A stretch of DNA of 64,000 nt. Origin: Polaromonas sp. GTDB lineage: Bacteria; Pseudomonadota; Gammaproteobacteria; Burkholderiales; Burkholderiaceae_C. Made by a program: the position numbers and the translations under genes. Positions 26,291 through 36,397 of the stretch are shown piece by piece. Below the pieces are notes generated by a model. That model saw only the letters and a list, made by a program, of their open reading frames with translations. It was not told the DNA's origin and searched no databases. The stretch is from NCBI GenBank assembly GCA_013298815.1, contig JAAFJF010000001.1, forward strand, positions 62,001 through 126,000. The letters are read 5' to 3'. Each line of letters begins with the position of its first letter. The stretch's first letter is position 1.

Positions 26291-27091
26291 ATGCTTACTT
26301 ATCTTCGAAACGCTATTTTGGGCATATCGGCACTCAGCGCATCACTGTTCACCGCTGGTGTGCGCAGTGCAGAATTGGGTGATTTTTATAATTTAGGGCA
26401 GCGTCCGGCTGAAACGGCTGTCAGAGCTGGTTTCATTACCCTCAACGCGCCACGCTACCAGGGGTCTGATGCGCAAAAGACGTCCTTAGTGCCAGGTATT
26501 TTTCTGCAAGCGTCCAACGGTTTGTTTGCCGACCCGTTCAACGGCGTGGGCTATGTTTTTGAGCCTGCTGGTAAATTGATTTACGGTGTGCGCACCAATA
26601 TTGAAACCGGGCGTTCTGTTGAAGATGCGCTGCCAGGTTTTGACAAAATCAAAACTCGACTAAATCCAGGCGTGTTTGCCAACTACACGCTCAACGAGCA
26701 GCTCACCCTGAAATCGGCACTGCGCGGGGGTTTGGGCGATGCGGGTGATGGTGGTTTGCTGAATTTAGGCGCAAGCTACAAACTGTACAACGCCAATTTT
26801 GTGAGCGTCAACTTAAACGCCTCTGTCAAATTTGGCAGCAGTGGTTATATGCAATCTTATTTTGGTGTGACGCCCGCACAGTCTGCCGCTTCAGGTCTTG
26901 CCGCATACCAACCTGCCGCTGGCTTAGCGATGGCGCAAGTCGGTTTAACAGGTGGTTTTCCAATCTCGCGTGAGATTTACATCTTCTCTAGTCTTTCAAT
27001 CCAGCGCTTGATGGGCGATGCCGCTAGCAGCCCGATTGCGAAGAAAAAGACGCAGCCGGCTGCTTTTGTAGGGGCGGTGTATAGCTTTTAA
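26291..27091 (+). CDS. MipA/OmpV family outer-membrane protein
   Basis: This 266-aa protein has a signal peptide (about 26 residues, ending GVRSAE) and beta-barrel strands ending in the outer-membrane signature AAFVGAVYSF with a terminal Phe. The start APRYQGSDAQKTSLVPGIFLQASNGLFADP is characteristic of MipA/OmpV, which links murein hydrolases and synthases or acts as a porin. It is transcribed divergently from the FecR-OmpA pair across about 150 bp. Confidence 0.9.
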   Translation: MLTYLRNAILGISALSASLFTAGVRSAELGDFYNLGQRPAETAVRAGFITLNAPRYQGSDAQKTSLVPGIFLQASNGLFADPFNGVGYVFEPAGKLIYGVRTNIETGRSVEDALPGFDKIKTRLNPGVFANYTLNEQLTLKSALRGGLGDAGDGGLLNLGASYKLYNANFVSVNLNASVKFGSSGYMQSYFGVTPAQSAASGLAAYQPAAGLAMAQVGLTGGFPISREIYIFSSLSIQRLMGDAASSPIAKKKTQPAAFVGAVYSF

Positions 27092-27099
27092 TTCGTCAT

Positions 27100-27606
27100 T
27101 TAAACTTTGGATTGAGATTTGGGTTTGAGTTTTACTTCAGTTTTGTCTTTATACGGGTTAGCAATACCCATATCAGCCAAAATTTGAATCTCTAAAGCTT
27201 CCATCGCATCGGCGTCTGCGTCGCTGGTTTCGTGGTCAAAACCTTGGGCATGCAGCGCGCCATGCACCAACAAATGGGCGTAGTGCGCCGCCAGTGTTTT
27301 TTTGTTCTCTTTAGCTTCTTTCGCGATCACTGGGGCGCACAGCACCAAATCCGCTGCGACGTGAGGCGCTTGCGAGTAGTCAAACGTCAGCACATTGGTG
27401 GCGTAATCTTTTTTGCGATAACTAGCGTTCAGCGCTTGACCTTCTTCGGCATCGACAATGCGTACCGTTATTTCGGCCGACTCAACATCAGCCAACAACC
27501 CATGCTTGAGGTATTTAGTCACCGCATGGCGCGGCAAAGCAGCGCGGTGGCGTGTGACGTCGGCGAATTTGGCAAATTGCAATGAAAGTGTTAGATCGAT
27601 AGCCAT
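27100..27606 (-). CDS. ybeY: Endoribonuclease YbeY (rRNA maturation)
   Basis: YbeY is a zinc RNase needed for 16S rRNA 3' maturation and ribosome quality control. The H-x3-H-x5-H zinc motif is at His115, His119 and His125 (VHGALHAQGFDH). The 168-aa protein also contains the family stretch SYRKKDYATNVLTFDY. It lies after phoH on the same strand with a copy of the dispersed repeat (27646-27688) between them; in most bacteria the two are neighbours and functionally linked. Confidence 0.95.
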   Translation of the reverse strand: MAIDLTLSLQFAKFADVTRHRAALPRHAVTKYLKHGLLADVESAEITVRIVDAEEGQALNASYRKKDYATNVLTFDYSQAPHVAADLVLCAPVIAKEAKENKKTLAAHYAHLLVHGALHAQGFDHETSDADADAMEALEIQILADMGIANPYKDKTEVKLKPKSQSKV

Positions 27607-27645
27607 TTTAGGTGTTTTGAGGTTATTTTAGACTATTTATGGCTT

Positions 27646-27688
27646 TAGCCGGCGTATTTACTGCCTAAGCAGCTATAAAATACATAGC
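27646..27688 (+). repeat. 43-bp dispersed repeat, copy between phoH and ybeY
   Basis: Plus-strand copy, nearly consensus, between two leftward genes. Ends GCTATAAAATACATAGC, a compensated hairpin. Confidence 0.88.
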
Positions 27689-27697
27689 ATATTTAAA

Positions 27698-28639
27698 TTA
27701 CGGTTTCGCTGATTTTTTAGCATCATACGCGTCCACAATACGCGCAACCAGCGGGTGACGGACTACGTCGGCACTGGTAAATCTTGAAATTGCAATCCCT
27801 TGCACCTTTTTCAGCACCTTTTCAGCATCCACCAAACCGCTAAGCTGCGTTTTCGGCAAGTCAATCTGGCTGACATCACCGGTAATCACCGCTTTGGAGC
27901 CAAAGCCAATGCGGGTCAAAAACATTTTCATTTGCTCTGCCGTGGTGTTTTGCGCTTCGTCTAGGATGATGAAAGCGTTGTTCAGCGTGCGGCCACGCAT
28001 GAAAGCCAGTGGCGCGACCTCTAATTGTTGCCGCTCAAAGGCTTTTTGCACCTTGTCAAAACCCATCAGCTCGTACAAAGCGTCATACAGTGGGCGTAAG
28101 TAAGGGTCGATTTTTTGCGTCAAATCACCCGGCAAATAACCCAAGCGCTCACCGGCTTCGACGGCGGGGCGTGTCAAAACGATGCGCTGAACCGAACTTC
28201 GCTCTAGTGCATCCACCGCGCTGGCCACCGCCAAATAGGTTTTGCCTGTTCCGGCAGGGCCAATGCCTAGCGTGATGTCGTGGCTAGCAATGTTGTCTAA
28301 ATAGGTTTGCTGGTTCGGCGTCCTGGCTTGCAAATCTAGGCGTTTTGTCACCAAACCATGCTCTTTTTTGCCAGTTTTGATCAAATCTGGGTCGCCAGCG
28401 AGCATGATTTGCACGATATCGGTCGCAATCGGTTTATCTGCCATTTCATACAAGGCTTGAAGCATCTCTAGCGCCAGAGTAGCTTTTACTTTAGTGCCAT
28501 CAATCTTGAATTGCTCATGCCGGTGCGCGATGCTAACGTTAAGTTCGGCTTCAATGGTTCGCAAATGCACATCTAGCGGGCCGCACAAATGGCCGGTGCG
28601 GGTGTTGTTGGGTGGTGAAAAAGTGTGGCGCAGAATCAA
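27698..28639 (-). CDS. phoH: PhoH-family ATPase (PhoH-like protein)
   Basis: This 313-aa P-loop protein has Walker A GPAGTGKT at residues 127-134 and Walker B AFIILDEAQN at about 220. A KH-like N-terminal half is followed by RPAVEAGERLGYLPGDL, the classic PhoH signature. PhoH proteins are RNA-linked ATPases or helicases that act with YbeY. Divergent ruvA begins about 105 bp upstream. Confidence 0.93.
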   Translation of the reverse strand: MILRHTFSPPNNTRTGHLCGPLDVHLRTIEAELNVSIAHRHEQFKIDGTKVKATLALEMLQALYEMADKPIATDIVQIMLAGDPDLIKTGKKEHGLVTKRLDLQARTPNQQTYLDNIASHDITLGIGPAGTGKTYLAVASAVDALERSSVQRIVLTRPAVEAGERLGYLPGDLTQKIDPYLRPLYDALYELMGFDKVQKAFERQQLEVAPLAFMRGRTLNNAFIILDEAQNTTAEQMKMFLTRIGFGSKAVITGDVSQIDLPKTQLSGLVDAEKVLKKVQGIAISRFTSADVVRHPLVARIVDAYDAKKSAKP

Positions 28640-28744
28640 GTCAATAATCCTTAGATAATCTATAGGAATGGGGCAAGTTAGTGTTCTAATTTACACGAAT
28701 ATCGATATTCCCTCCACGAATCCATAAAAAGACAACAAACCCGC

Positions 28745-29317
28745 ATGATTGGCAAACTAACTGGCACGCTGTGCGATAAAAACCCGCCGCAAATCGTCAT
28801 CGATTGCCACGGCGTGGGCTACGAGGTCGATGTGCCCATGAGCACGTTTTACAACCTGCCTTCATTGGGCGAGCAGGTCACACTGCTGACACATTTTGTG
28901 GTGCGTGAAGACGCGCAAATCTTGTTTGGCTTTCAAACCGCGCAAGAGCGCTCGGCGTTTCGCCAACTCATCAAAATTTCTGGCGTGGGTGCGCGCACCG
29001 CTTTGTCCGTGCTGTCGGGCATGAGCGTGGGCGAGTTGGCGCAAGCTATCACCCTGCAAGAAGCGGGCAGGTTGATCAAAGTGCCCGGCATCGGTAAAAA
29101 AACGGCTGAACGTCTGCTCTTGGAGCTCAAAGGCAAGCTGGGTGCAGATATTGGCCTGCCAACGCATGCTGGCAGCGATGCGCAAATCGATATTCTGCAA
29201 GCACTGGTGGCCTTGGGCTACAGCGACAAAGAAGCGGCGCTGGCATTGAAAGCACTGCCGCAGGATGTGAGTGTGAGCGATGGCATTAAATTGGCGCTGC
29301 GGGCCTTGGCAAAGTAA
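28745..29317 (+). CDS. ruvA: Holliday junction DNA helicase subunit RuvA
   Basis: RuvA recognises four-way junctions and loads RuvB. The 190-aa protein starts [15 protein letters not shown], has the HhH motifs ([16 protein letters not shown] and [21 protein letters not shown]) and a C-terminal RuvB-contacting domain [19 protein letters not shown]. It is followed 36 bp later by ruvB, in the usual order but without ruvC. Confidence 0.97.
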   Translation: MIGKLTGTLCDKNPPQIVIDCHGVGYEVDVPMSTFYNLPSLGEQVTLLTHFVVREDAQILFGFQTAQERSAFRQLIKISGVGARTALSVLSGMSVGELAQAITLQEAGRLIKVPGIGKKTAERLLLELKGKLGADIGLPTHAGSDAQIDILQALVALGYSDKEAALALKALPQDVSVSDGIKLALRALAK

Positions 29318-29353
29318 TTAGCTAAACAGCTATCGAAATAATTAAAGACAAAC

Positions 29354-30424
29354 ATGAGCATCCAAACCGACGATTTCGGCCTGCCGCCACCCGACAAGCG
29401 GGTGATGTCGGCCGCTGCAGCTTCACCCAACGAAGAAGCGGTCGAACGCGCTTTGCGACCCAAGCTGTTTGACGAGTACGTGGGGCAAACCAAGGTACGA
29501 GAGCAGTTGGAGATTTTTATTGGTGCTGCCAAAATGCGTAACGAAGCGATGGACCATGTACTGCTGTTTGGGCCGCCAGGTTTGGGTAAAACCACGTTAT
29601 CGCACATCATTGCACACGAACTCGGCGTTAACTTACGCCAAACCAGTGGGCCTGTGCTTGAAAAGCCGAAAGATTTGGCGGCGCTGCTGACCAATTTGGA
29701 AAAAAACGATGTGCTGTTCATCGATGAAATTCATCGCCTGAGCCCTGTGGTCGAGGAGATTTTGTACCCGGCGCTGGAAGACTTTCAAATCGACATCATG
29801 ATTGGCGAAGGGCCGTCGGCACGCTCCATCAAGCTGGATTTGCAGCCCTTCACGCTGGTAGGAGCAACCACGCGCGCGGGCATGCTGACGAATCCGCTAC
29901 GGGACCGTTTTGGCATTGTCTCGCGGTTGGAGTTTTACACATCACAAGAGCTGGCTCGGATTGTGAAGCGCAGTGCGAATTTGCTGAATGTGCCGACCGA
30001 CGAAGAAGGTGGTTTTGAGATTGCGCGGCGCTCGCGAGGCACACCGCGCATTGCCAACCGATTGCTGCGCCGCGTGCGCGATTTTGCGGATGTAAAAGGC
30101 AAGGGACGCATCACGCTAGAAATTGCCAACAAAGCGCTGGCCATGTTGGATGTGGACCCGCAAGGCTTGGACATCATGGATCGCAAGATGTTGGAAGCGG
30201 TGATTCACCGCTTCGATGGCGGTCCTGTCGGTTTGGACAACATTGCCGCCAGCATTGGCGAAGAGCGCGATACGATTGAAGATGTGATTGAGCCGTATTT
30301 GATTCAGCAAGGCTATTTGCAACGCACCCCGCGCGGGCGTATCGCCACATTGGCAGCGTATCGCCACTTGGGTGTACTGCCTCCGAAAAACAGCGCTGAG
30401 CTGTTTAACGAAAAAGAAACTTGA
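29354..30424 (+). CDS. ruvB: Holliday junction ATP-dependent helicase RuvB
   Basis: This AAA+ motor of 356 aa drives branch migration. Walker A GPPGLGKT is near residues 73-80, Walker B LFIDEIHR near 122, and sensor GATTRAG near 170. The C-terminal winged helix contains [14 protein letters not shown]. In the ruvA-ruvB gap (36 bp) lies a degenerate piece resembling the right half of the dispersed repeat. It runs convergently to apaG. Confidence 0.97.
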   Translation: MSIQTDDFGLPPPDKRVMSAAAASPNEEAVERALRPKLFDEYVGQTKVREQLEIFIGAAKMRNEAMDHVLLFGPPGLGKTTLSHIIAHELGVNLRQTSGPVLEKPKDLAALLTNLEKNDVLFIDEIHRLSPVVEEILYPALEDFQIDIMIGEGPSARSIKLDLQPFTLVGATTRAGMLTNPLRDRFGIVSRLEFYTSQELARIVKRSANLLNVPTDEEGGFEIARRSRGTPRIANRLLRRVRDFADVKGKGRITLEIANKALAMLDVDPQGLDIMDRKMLEAVIHRFDGGPVGLDNIAASIGEERDTIEDVIEPYLIQQGYLQRTPRGRIATLAAYRHLGVLPPKNSAELFNEKET

Positions 30425-30443
30425 GTTTCGACTTGCCTTGCAG

Positions 30444-30830
30444 CTAATGCAAGACCCGCGCGCCTGGGGTGTCGGCCTCTAGGACAAAAAGTGAAACGGG
30501 CGCTTCAAAACGCTCACCATCCTCCGCCACGCAAAAATAACTGCCATGCATGGTGCCAGATGGTGTGCGCAGGCGGCAGCCACTGCTGTATTGGAAGGAT
30601 TCACCGGGTTTGAGGAGTGGCTGATGCCCGACCACACCCAAGCCTTTGACCTCTTCGGTGTGACCCGAGGCGTCAATGATGACCCAGTGGCGGGAAATCA
30701 GCTGCGTGGCCACTGTGCCTGTGTTGTTCACGGTGATGGTGTAGGCGAAAGCGTAGCTGTGCTCTTCGGGGTCAGACTGCTCGGCAATGTATTGCGAAGT
30801 GACGGAAACTTCAAATTTGTAGGTCGACAT
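30444..30830 (-). CDS. apaG: ApaG (Co2+/Mg2+ efflux-associated protein)
   Basis: This 128-aa protein has an immunoglobulin-like DUF525 fold with the typical strings YAFAYTITVNNTGTVATQLISRHW and LKPGESFQYSSGCRLRTPSGTMHGSYF. The function is still unclear; it was linked to Co/Mg resistance in Salmonella. It is convergent to ruvB (20 bp apart), and the tct operon follows on the other side. Confidence 0.95.
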   Translation of the reverse strand: MSTYKFEVSVTSQYIAEQSDPEEHSYAFAYTITVNNTGTVATQLISRHWVIIDASGHTEEVKGLGVVGHQPLLKPGESFQYSSGCRLRTPSGTMHGSYFCVAEDGERFEAPVSLFVLEADTPGARVLH

Positions 30831-30876
30831 AGCCTGTTAGTTTATCTCTAAGCAGGCTACTTTATGCTTTTGCTGA

Positions 30877-32379
30877 TTAAACAGCCCGTCGATTCGACCA
30901 GTATTTAGCAGCGCGTGGCAAGACCAGCACAGCCAAAACGACAACGATCAAGGTCAAAGACATGGGGCGCTCTAAAAACACCGTCCATTTACCTTCACCA
31001 ATAGACAATGCGTTACGCAGTTGCGCCTCGGCCAATGGCCCCAGAATCATGCCAACAACGACAGGCGCAGTGGGGAAGTCAAAACGCCGCATCACCACAC
31101 CAACGACACCAATGACGTAGAGCAACACCAAATCAAATGCACTCTGGCGCATGCCATACACACCGACTGTGGCGAAAATCAAAATGCCGGCGTACAAATA
31201 CGGTTTAGGAATTTTGAGCAGTTTGACCCACATGCCCACCAACGGTAAATTTAAGATCAACAACATCACATTGCCGATATAAAGCGACGCAATCAAAGCC
31301 CAGACCAGCGCCCCTGATGTTTGAAACAACTGTGGCCCCGGTTGAATGCCATAACTTTGAAAAGCGCCCAGCAATATCGCAGCCGTGTTGGACGTCGGAA
31401 TGCCAAGTGTTAAAAGCGGAATCAAGGTGGCCGTAACGGCAGCATTGTTGGCCGCTTCAGGGCCAGCAACGCCTTCAATCGCGCCTTTTGTGCCAAATTC
31501 AGTATTGTTTTTTGCCAACTTTTTCTCAGTGGCATAGCTTAAAAAAGTTGGAATTTCTGTGCCGCCTGCAGGGATGGTACCAAACGGAAAGCCAATCGCC
31601 GTGCCACGCAGCCAAGCCGGCCAAGACCTACGCCAATCGCTTTTGGTCATGTGCACACTGCTGAGCTTGTTTTGAGTTTCCGCTGTTTTACCTTCATATA
31701 ACACGGCATATAAAGCCTCAGCCACAGCAAACAAACCGACAGCAACCAACACAATTTCAATACCATCGAGCAATTCGGAAACACCACCTGTGTAACGGGC
31801 TTGGCCAGAGATTTGATCCATGCCAATCAAACCAACCGCCAAACCGATGAACAACGCGACCATGCCGCGCAGTGTGCTCTTGCCCAACACAGCACTAACC
31901 GTGGTGAATGCCAGCAGCATCAACATGAAATACTCAGGTGGGCCTAAACGAACGGCAAAATTCGCCAACATGGGCGCAAACAAAGTTACCAAAACCGTGG
32001 CAATCGTGCCAGCCACGAAAGAACCAATGGCTGACGTGGCCAAAGCCGCACCTGCACGGCCACTCTTGGCCATTTTGTTGCCCTCCATCGCCGTCACCAT
32101 GCTGCCGGTTTCACCCGGTGTGTTCAGCAAAATGGAGGTGGTTGAGCCACCGTACATGGCACCGTAGTAAATGCCGGCAAAGAAAATCATCGATGCTGTC
32201 GCATCAACCTTGGTCGTAATCGGTAGCAACATCGCCACCGCAACGGCAGGTCCAATGCCAGGCAACACACCCACGGCTGTGCCCACAGCACAACCAATCA
32301 AACACCATAATAAATTAATCGGGGTTGCTGCTGTTGCAAACCCCAGCATAAGCTGGTTCCATACTTCCATCAAATCCAC
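30877..32379 (-). CDS. tctA: Tripartite tricarboxylate transporter, large membrane subunit TctA
   Basis: This 500-aa protein with about 12 membrane segments is the transport subunit of a TTT (citrate-type) system. Signatures are [37 protein letters not shown] and [10 protein letters not shown] near the start, and [17 protein letters not shown] and [18 protein letters not shown] later. It overlaps tctB by 10 bp and is the last gene of tctC-tctB-tctA. The substrate is probably a di- or tricarboxylate, but TTT receptors vary widely. Confidence 0.95.
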   Translation of the reverse strand: MDLMEVWNQLMLGFATAATPINLLWCLIGCAVGTAVGVLPGIGPAVAVAMLLPITTKVDATASMIFFAGIYYGAMYGGSTTSILLNTPGETGSMVTAMEGNKMAKSGRAGAALATSAIGSFVAGTIATVLVTLFAPMLANFAVRLGPPEYFMLMLLAFTTVSAVLGKSTLRGMVALFIGLAVGLIGMDQISGQARYTGGVSELLDGIEIVLVAVGLFAVAEALYAVLYEGKTAETQNKLSSVHMTKSDWRRSWPAWLRGTAIGFPFGTIPAGGTEIPTFLSYATEKKLAKNNTEFGTKGAIEGVAGPEAANNAAVTATLIPLLTLGIPTSNTAAILLGAFQSYGIQPGPQLFQTSGALVWALIASLYIGNVMLLILNLPLVGMWVKLLKIPKPYLYAGILIFATVGVYGMRQSAFDLVLLYVIGVVGVVMRRFDFPTAPVVVGMILGPLAEAQLRNALSIGEGKWTVFLERPMSLTLIVVVLAVLVLPRAAKYWSNRRAV

Positions 32380-32903
32380 CCTGTTGAAGTTAAACCTGGC
32401 AAATTAATGGCCAAAAGTTTAGTAAACATCCAGTACACAGGGGCTGAAATAGCCGCGCCTATGAGCATGTCTTTGATAAATTGTTTTAAATCAAAGCCGC
32501 CTACTTTGTCGGCTTCTGCCGTACGCAAACCACGAACAGCCAATGCAAAGCACAAAGTGCAACTTAAAATAAAACCAATCGTGGTGATCAATGCGGCATT
32601 GGCGAGCAAACCCGCAGACATCCAAGCAAAACCTGACCAAAAGCCAGTCTCAGCGCCAGAAGGTTCTTCCAAATTCCGAAAACCACCGCTTCTGGCTTCC
32701 CAAATCACCCAAGCACCGCAAATCAGTAAAACGAAGGACACCAAGGCAGGCAGGAAATTGGGTCCTACGCCAGAGTATCCTGCTTCTGAGGGAATCATGG
32801 CAGCGCCGACCGCCATGATGAGGCCCACCAACAAAATGCCACAGCCCATCCATGTCTGACCCGAGGCGTTTTTAGTATCTGCGGCTTGAGTTTCAGTCAT
32901 CAC
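32370..32903 (-). CDS. tctB: Tripartite tricarboxylate transporter, small membrane subunit TctB
   Basis: This 177-aa protein has four membrane segments and the TctB pattern [24 protein letters not shown] near the first helix. It overlaps tctC by 4 bp and tctA by 10 bp, so the three subunits are made from one transcript. TctB stabilises TctA and has no separate activity. Confidence 0.92.
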   Translation of the reverse strand: MMTETQAADTKNASGQTWMGCGILLVGLIMAVGAAMIPSEAGYSGVGPNFLPALVSFVLLICGAWVIWEARSGGFRNLEEPSGAETGFWSGFAWMSAGLLANAALITTIGFILSCTLCFALAVRGLRTAEADKVGGFDLKQFIKDMLIGAAISAPVYWMFTKLLAINLPGLTSTGWI

Positions 32904-33859
32904 AACATTCCTGCTAGGTGCATGGTGCCGCGCAAGCTTGCAAACTCGTTGTCCACAAACTCATCAAATTGTTTGCCTGTCATCAACGCTGGTGTCCAGC
33001 CATTTTTCTCCAAGGCTTCAAGCCAAGCTTTAGATTTGGTAGCTTTAACGACGACTTCAGTCAGTGCGGCGCGTTGTTCAGCAGTAATGCCAGGTGCTGC
33101 ATAGACGCCGCGCCAGTTGCCTAACACCACGTCATAGCCTTGCTCTTTCATGGTTGGTACATTGATGCCAGGCAAACGCTTTTCAGATGTCACGCCAATC
33201 GCACGCATTTTTCCTGCTGTAATGTACTCAGCAAACTCGCTGTAGCCACTGCCACCCACTTTAACGTTGCCGCCCAAGACCGCCGCAATCGCTTCACCAC
33301 CACCACGGAAAGCCACATAGTTAACCTTTTTAGGATCAACACCTACTTTGCCCGCCAGCATAGATGCAGCAATGTGCTCAGTAGAACCTTTAGAACCACC
33401 GCCCCAGGTTACGCTGCCTGGGTCTTTCTTCATTTGTTCAACAACATCTTTCATTGTCTTGAAGGGCGAATTTGCAGGAACGACATAGACGTTGTATTCG
33501 CTGGTCAAACGCGCGATTGGCGTCACTTTATCTAAGCCCACTTGTGGTTTGCCTGTGATGATGCCACCTAACATGACAGCACCCATCATCATCAGCGAGT
33601 TTGCGTCGCCCTTGCTCGCATTGACGAATTGTGCCAAACCGATGACACCGGCTGCACCGCCTTTGTTGTCATATTGAACGGTATCTGCAGATTTTGCATC
33701 CAACATCGCCTTACCGAGCGCACGACCTGTGGTGTCCCAGCCGCCACCTGGGTTAGCGGGAATCATCATTTTGATATTGGCTGCTGCATGCGCCGTCATA
33801 GGCAAAGCACCAGCAGCGGCCAATGCAGCTAAAGATTTGAGGAATGTATCGCGACGCAT
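32900..33859 (-). CDS. tctC: Tripartite tricarboxylate transporter substrate-binding protein (TctC/Bug family)
   Basis: This periplasmic receptor of 319 aa starts MRRDTFLKSLAALAAAGALP with Arg2-Arg3 before a hydrophobic core; this may be a twin-arginine signal, cut after AHA. Bug family strings follow: IPANPGGGWDTTGRALGK, VQYDNKGGAAGVIG, VYVVPANSPFKTMKDVVEQ and GSTEHIAASMLA. It captures the substrate and gives specificity. It heads the tctCBA operon, divergent from the tctDE two-component system across about 180 bp. Confidence 0.95.
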   Translation of the reverse strand: MRRDTFLKSLAALAAAGALPMTAHAAANIKMMIPANPGGGWDTTGRALGKAMLDAKSADTVQYDNKGGAAGVIGLAQFVNASKGDANSLMMMGAVMLGGIITGKPQVGLDKVTPIARLTSEYNVYVVPANSPFKTMKDVVEQMKKDPGSVTWGGGSKGSTEHIAASMLAGKVGVDPKKVNYVAFRGGGEAIAAVLGGNVKVGGSGYSEFAEYITAGKMRAIGVTSEKRLPGINVPTMKEQGYDVVLGNWRGVYAAPGITAEQRAALTEVVVKATKSKAWLEALEKNGWTPALMTGKQFDEFVDNEFASLRGTMHLAGML

Positions 33860-34037
33860 GGTTAACTCCTAATTTAAAAACAACAGGTAAAAAAGCAAAT
33901 GGTAGGATTGCCTAACATTGAAATGATGCCCTGCTTGGCTGTCGTTTGGCTGTCGAAAACCGTTGTTTTTAATAGGGAAAACACTTAGAACTCGCTGTTT
34001 TACCGCTATTTTGCTTCTTTATGCTAGGGTGCTGGCT

Positions 34038-34724
34038 GTGAAATTATTAATTGTTGAAGACGATCTCGCTATGCAAACGGCGCTGCAACGTGCCCTGAGC
34101 TCACGCGCCATTACCGTTGCCGTTTGTGGCGACGGTTCGCTTGCATTGCCTTTATGGCAGCAGCTACAACCTGATGTTGTGTTACTTGATTTGACGCTGC
34201 CCAATGTGGATGGCTTAGAAGTGCTGTCACTAGCACGTCAACAGGGCTTGCAAACGCCTGTGCTAATTTTGACCGCACGAAGCACAGTAGGTGACCGCGT
34301 GATTGGTTTAAACACAGGCGCAGATGACTATTTGGCAAAGCCTTTTGATTTAGATGAATTAGAAGCGCGACTGCGTGCATTGCACAGACGCAATGCCGTA
34401 GCAATTGCAGAGCCTAACAACGAAATCATTCAAGCTGGGCAACTACGACATAGCAAGCATAGCGGCGCAGTTTATTGCAACGATGCCGTCATTGATTTAA
34501 CCCCACGCGAGCTGGCGTTACTCGTGCCTTTGATAAGCAAAGTGGGACATGCCGTCAGCAAAGAACAGCTATTTAAACTCGTTTTCCCCAATGCAACCGA
34601 AGTGCAATATGAAGCCATTGAAGTGGTGGTTTATCGTTTACGCAAAAAAATTGCAGGAACTGGCGTGAATTTAATGACTTTACGTGGACTGGGTTACCTG
34701 CTGAAAGAGGAAGCCAATACGTGA
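34038..34724 (+). CDS. tctD: Response regulator TctD-like (OmpR family)
   Basis: The 228-aa regulator begins at the GTG at 34038 (VKLLIVEDDLAMQTALQRAL). The receiver has Asp51 as acceptor and PFDLDELEARLRAL at its end; the DNA-binding winged helix contains LTPRELALLVPLI and TLRGLGYLL. A longer frame from 33963 would add 25 residues absent from the family. It is divergent from tctCBA and overlaps tctE by 4 bp, so it very likely controls the transporter in response to its substrate. Confidence 0.92.
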   Translation: MKLLIVEDDLAMQTALQRALSSRAITVAVCGDGSLALPLWQQLQPDVVLLDLTLPNVDGLEVLSLARQQGLQTPVLILTARSTVGDRVIGLNTGADDYLAKPFDLDELEARLRALHRRNAVAIAEPNNEIIQAGQLRHSKHSGAVYCNDAVIDLTPRELALLVPLISKVGHAVSKEQLFKLVFPNATEVQYEAIEVVVYRLRKKIAGTGVNLMTLRGLGYLLKEEANT

Positions 34725-36148
34725 AGCGCACGACCTCTTTGCGCCGAACCTTGCTGATTGGTATTTTGGTGCCTATCTGCTTGTTTGTTGCCGTCGATAC
34801 CTTCATTTTGTATCGCCAAACACTCGCCGCCATCAACACTGCGTATGACCGTACCTTGTTAGCTTCTGCCAAGTCTATTGGCGAGTTGCTCAAAGTTGAA
34901 GGGGTGGGCGACCAAGCCCAAATCAGCACCACAATTCCCTATGCTGCACTTGAAGCATTTGAAGCTGACAACCGTAGCCGTATGTTTTACCGCGTTTCAA
35001 ACATCAATGGTCAACTCATTGATGGGTTTGAAGACTTACCACTTTGGCAAGGTGAACTGCCAGACAAACGACCTTATGCCGCTTTGGTTGATTTTTATGA
35101 CAGCCAATTTCGCGGCGATGCCATACGCATGGCGATTTTGTTGCAGCCCGTTGCTAGTGAAAAAGGCTTGGGCATGGCTATTATTCAAGTGGGGGAGACA
35201 TTGGAGCTACGCGAAGTTTTAGCACGCCAAATTTTGATTGAAACCCTTTGGCGCCAGCTCATGCTTATCACGGTACTTACGCTGGTCGTAATTTTGGTTG
35301 TCCAGCGCACTACACGACCTGTACGACGTATGAGTTTGGAGCTGCAAGCTCGCCCTGTAGGTGATTTAAGCCCGATAACAGCGACGGATGCCCCACGCGA
35401 ACTGCAGCCATTGATCGTTGGCACCAACGATGTGATGAGCCGACTCAATAGCTTACTCAAACACCAAAAACGATTTGTGCGTGATACATCTCATCAACTG
35501 CGTACGCCTTTGGCGGTGTTGAAAACGCAGGTCCAATCCGCGCTGCGCGGTGATGTAGCCCCTTTAGTCGCACTGCAAGAAATCAAACACACCGTAGAAC
35601 GCGCCACCTATTTGGCCAACCAAATGTTAGCATTGTCTAAAGTAGAACAATTGCGTCAACAGGCAGATGATAGCGTGCTGAATTGGGCGGTATCTCTGCG
35701 CGATGTGACTTTGGATATTTCACCGCTGATTGCAGAGAAGAATCTAGATTTTGAAATCTATACTGAAGACTGCAACATCCTGGCACATGACTGGATGCTT
35801 CGTGAACTGTCCCGCAATTTGCTGCACAACGCGATCAAATACAGCCCTGTTGGTGGTGCATTGAGTGTTCGGCTCGAAGCGCTAGACCAATTTGCGCAAC
35901 TCACCATACGCGACAGTGGTCAGGGCATCTCACCCGAACTACAAGAACGTTTGTTTCAACCCTTTTCAGCGGGTGACATACGCACTGGCTCTGGCCTAGG
36001 GCTTGCCATTTGCTTAGAAGTGGTCAAGGCGCTGCATGGAGCCATCACCTTGACCAACCGATATGACAATGAACAAGTGACGGGAAAAATGACAGGTAAA
36101 GTAGTAGGTCTAGACACCGTCGTACGGCTACCCTTACAAACCCTTTGA
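34721..36148 (+). CDS. tctE: Sensor histidine kinase TctE-like
   Basis: This 475-aa kinase has two membrane segments (about 11-30 and 177-196) around a TctE-type periplasmic sensor domain, then HAMP-like residues, a HisKA helix with RDTSHQLRTPLAVLK (His258), and the ATPase with NLLHNAIKYSP, RDSGQGISP and GSGLGLAICLEV. The GTG start overlaps tctD by 4 bp. It senses carboxylates and phosphorylates TctD. Its last bases overlap the end of the convergent CWC gene by 15 bp. Confidence 0.93.
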   Translation: MKRTTSLRRTLLIGILVPICLFVAVDTFILYRQTLAAINTAYDRTLLASAKSIGELLKVEGVGDQAQISTTIPYAALEAFEADNRSRMFYRVSNINGQLIDGFEDLPLWQGELPDKRPYAALVDFYDSQFRGDAIRMAILLQPVASEKGLGMAIIQVGETLELREVLARQILIETLWRQLMLITVLTLVVILVVQRTTRPVRRMSLELQARPVGDLSPITATDAPRELQPLIVGTNDVMSRLNSLLKHQKRFVRDTSHQLRTPLAVLKTQVQSALRGDVAPLVALQEIKHTVERATYLANQMLALSKVEQLRQQADDSVLNWAVSLRDVTLDISPLIAEKNLDFEIYTEDCNILAHDWMLRELSRNLLHNAIKYSPVGGALSVRLEALDQFAQLTIRDSGQGISPELQERLFQPFSAGDIRTGSGLGLAICLEVVKALHGAITLTNRYDNEQVTGKMTGKVVGLDTVVRLPLQTL

Positions 36149-36364
36149 AGCAACTGAGCGAGTAGCGCAAGCCGCACAAATACAAGCTAGGTTGCGCTTT
36201 TCAGGCGGTACGCGGTCGAGTAAGTCCGCATCAAACTTAACCGCCGTACACCAGCATGGCTCTGTTTGTTTAATGCCAGACTCTCGCTCGATCTCCATAG
36301 CGCAATGGTTAATATGCCCGCACAGAGGGCATATGTTACTTTCACTATTGGCTCTAGCCGTCAT
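36134..36364 (-). CDS. Cysteine-rich CWC family protein
   Basis: This 76-aa protein carries the CWC pattern: CPLCG near the start, PCWC at the middle and CICAAC near the end, probably a small zinc or iron site. It is common in proteobacteria and its function is unknown. The ATG at 36364 and the first codons (MTARAN) lie inside a copy of the dispersed repeat (36355-36397), so both the start codon and the N-terminus come from the repeat. Codons 8-10 onwards are normal family sequence. Confidence 0.85.
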   Translation of the reverse strand: MTARANSESNICPLCGHINHCAMEIERESGIKQTEPCWCTAVKFDADLLDRVPPEKRNLACICAACATRSVASKGL

Positions 36365-36397
36365 ATTTACTGCCTAAACAGCTATTTATTTAATAGC
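36355..36397 (+). repeat. 43-bp dispersed repeat, copy overlapping the CWC gene start
   Basis: Plus-strand copy between the CWC gene and the RND gene. The start codon and first codons of the CWC gene lie inside it on the minus strand. Confidence 0.85.

Noticed and set aside
29314-29343. A further copy of the 43-bp repeat between ruvA and ruvB
   Set aside because: Only the right half is similar and the hairpin arms are broken, so it was not counted.
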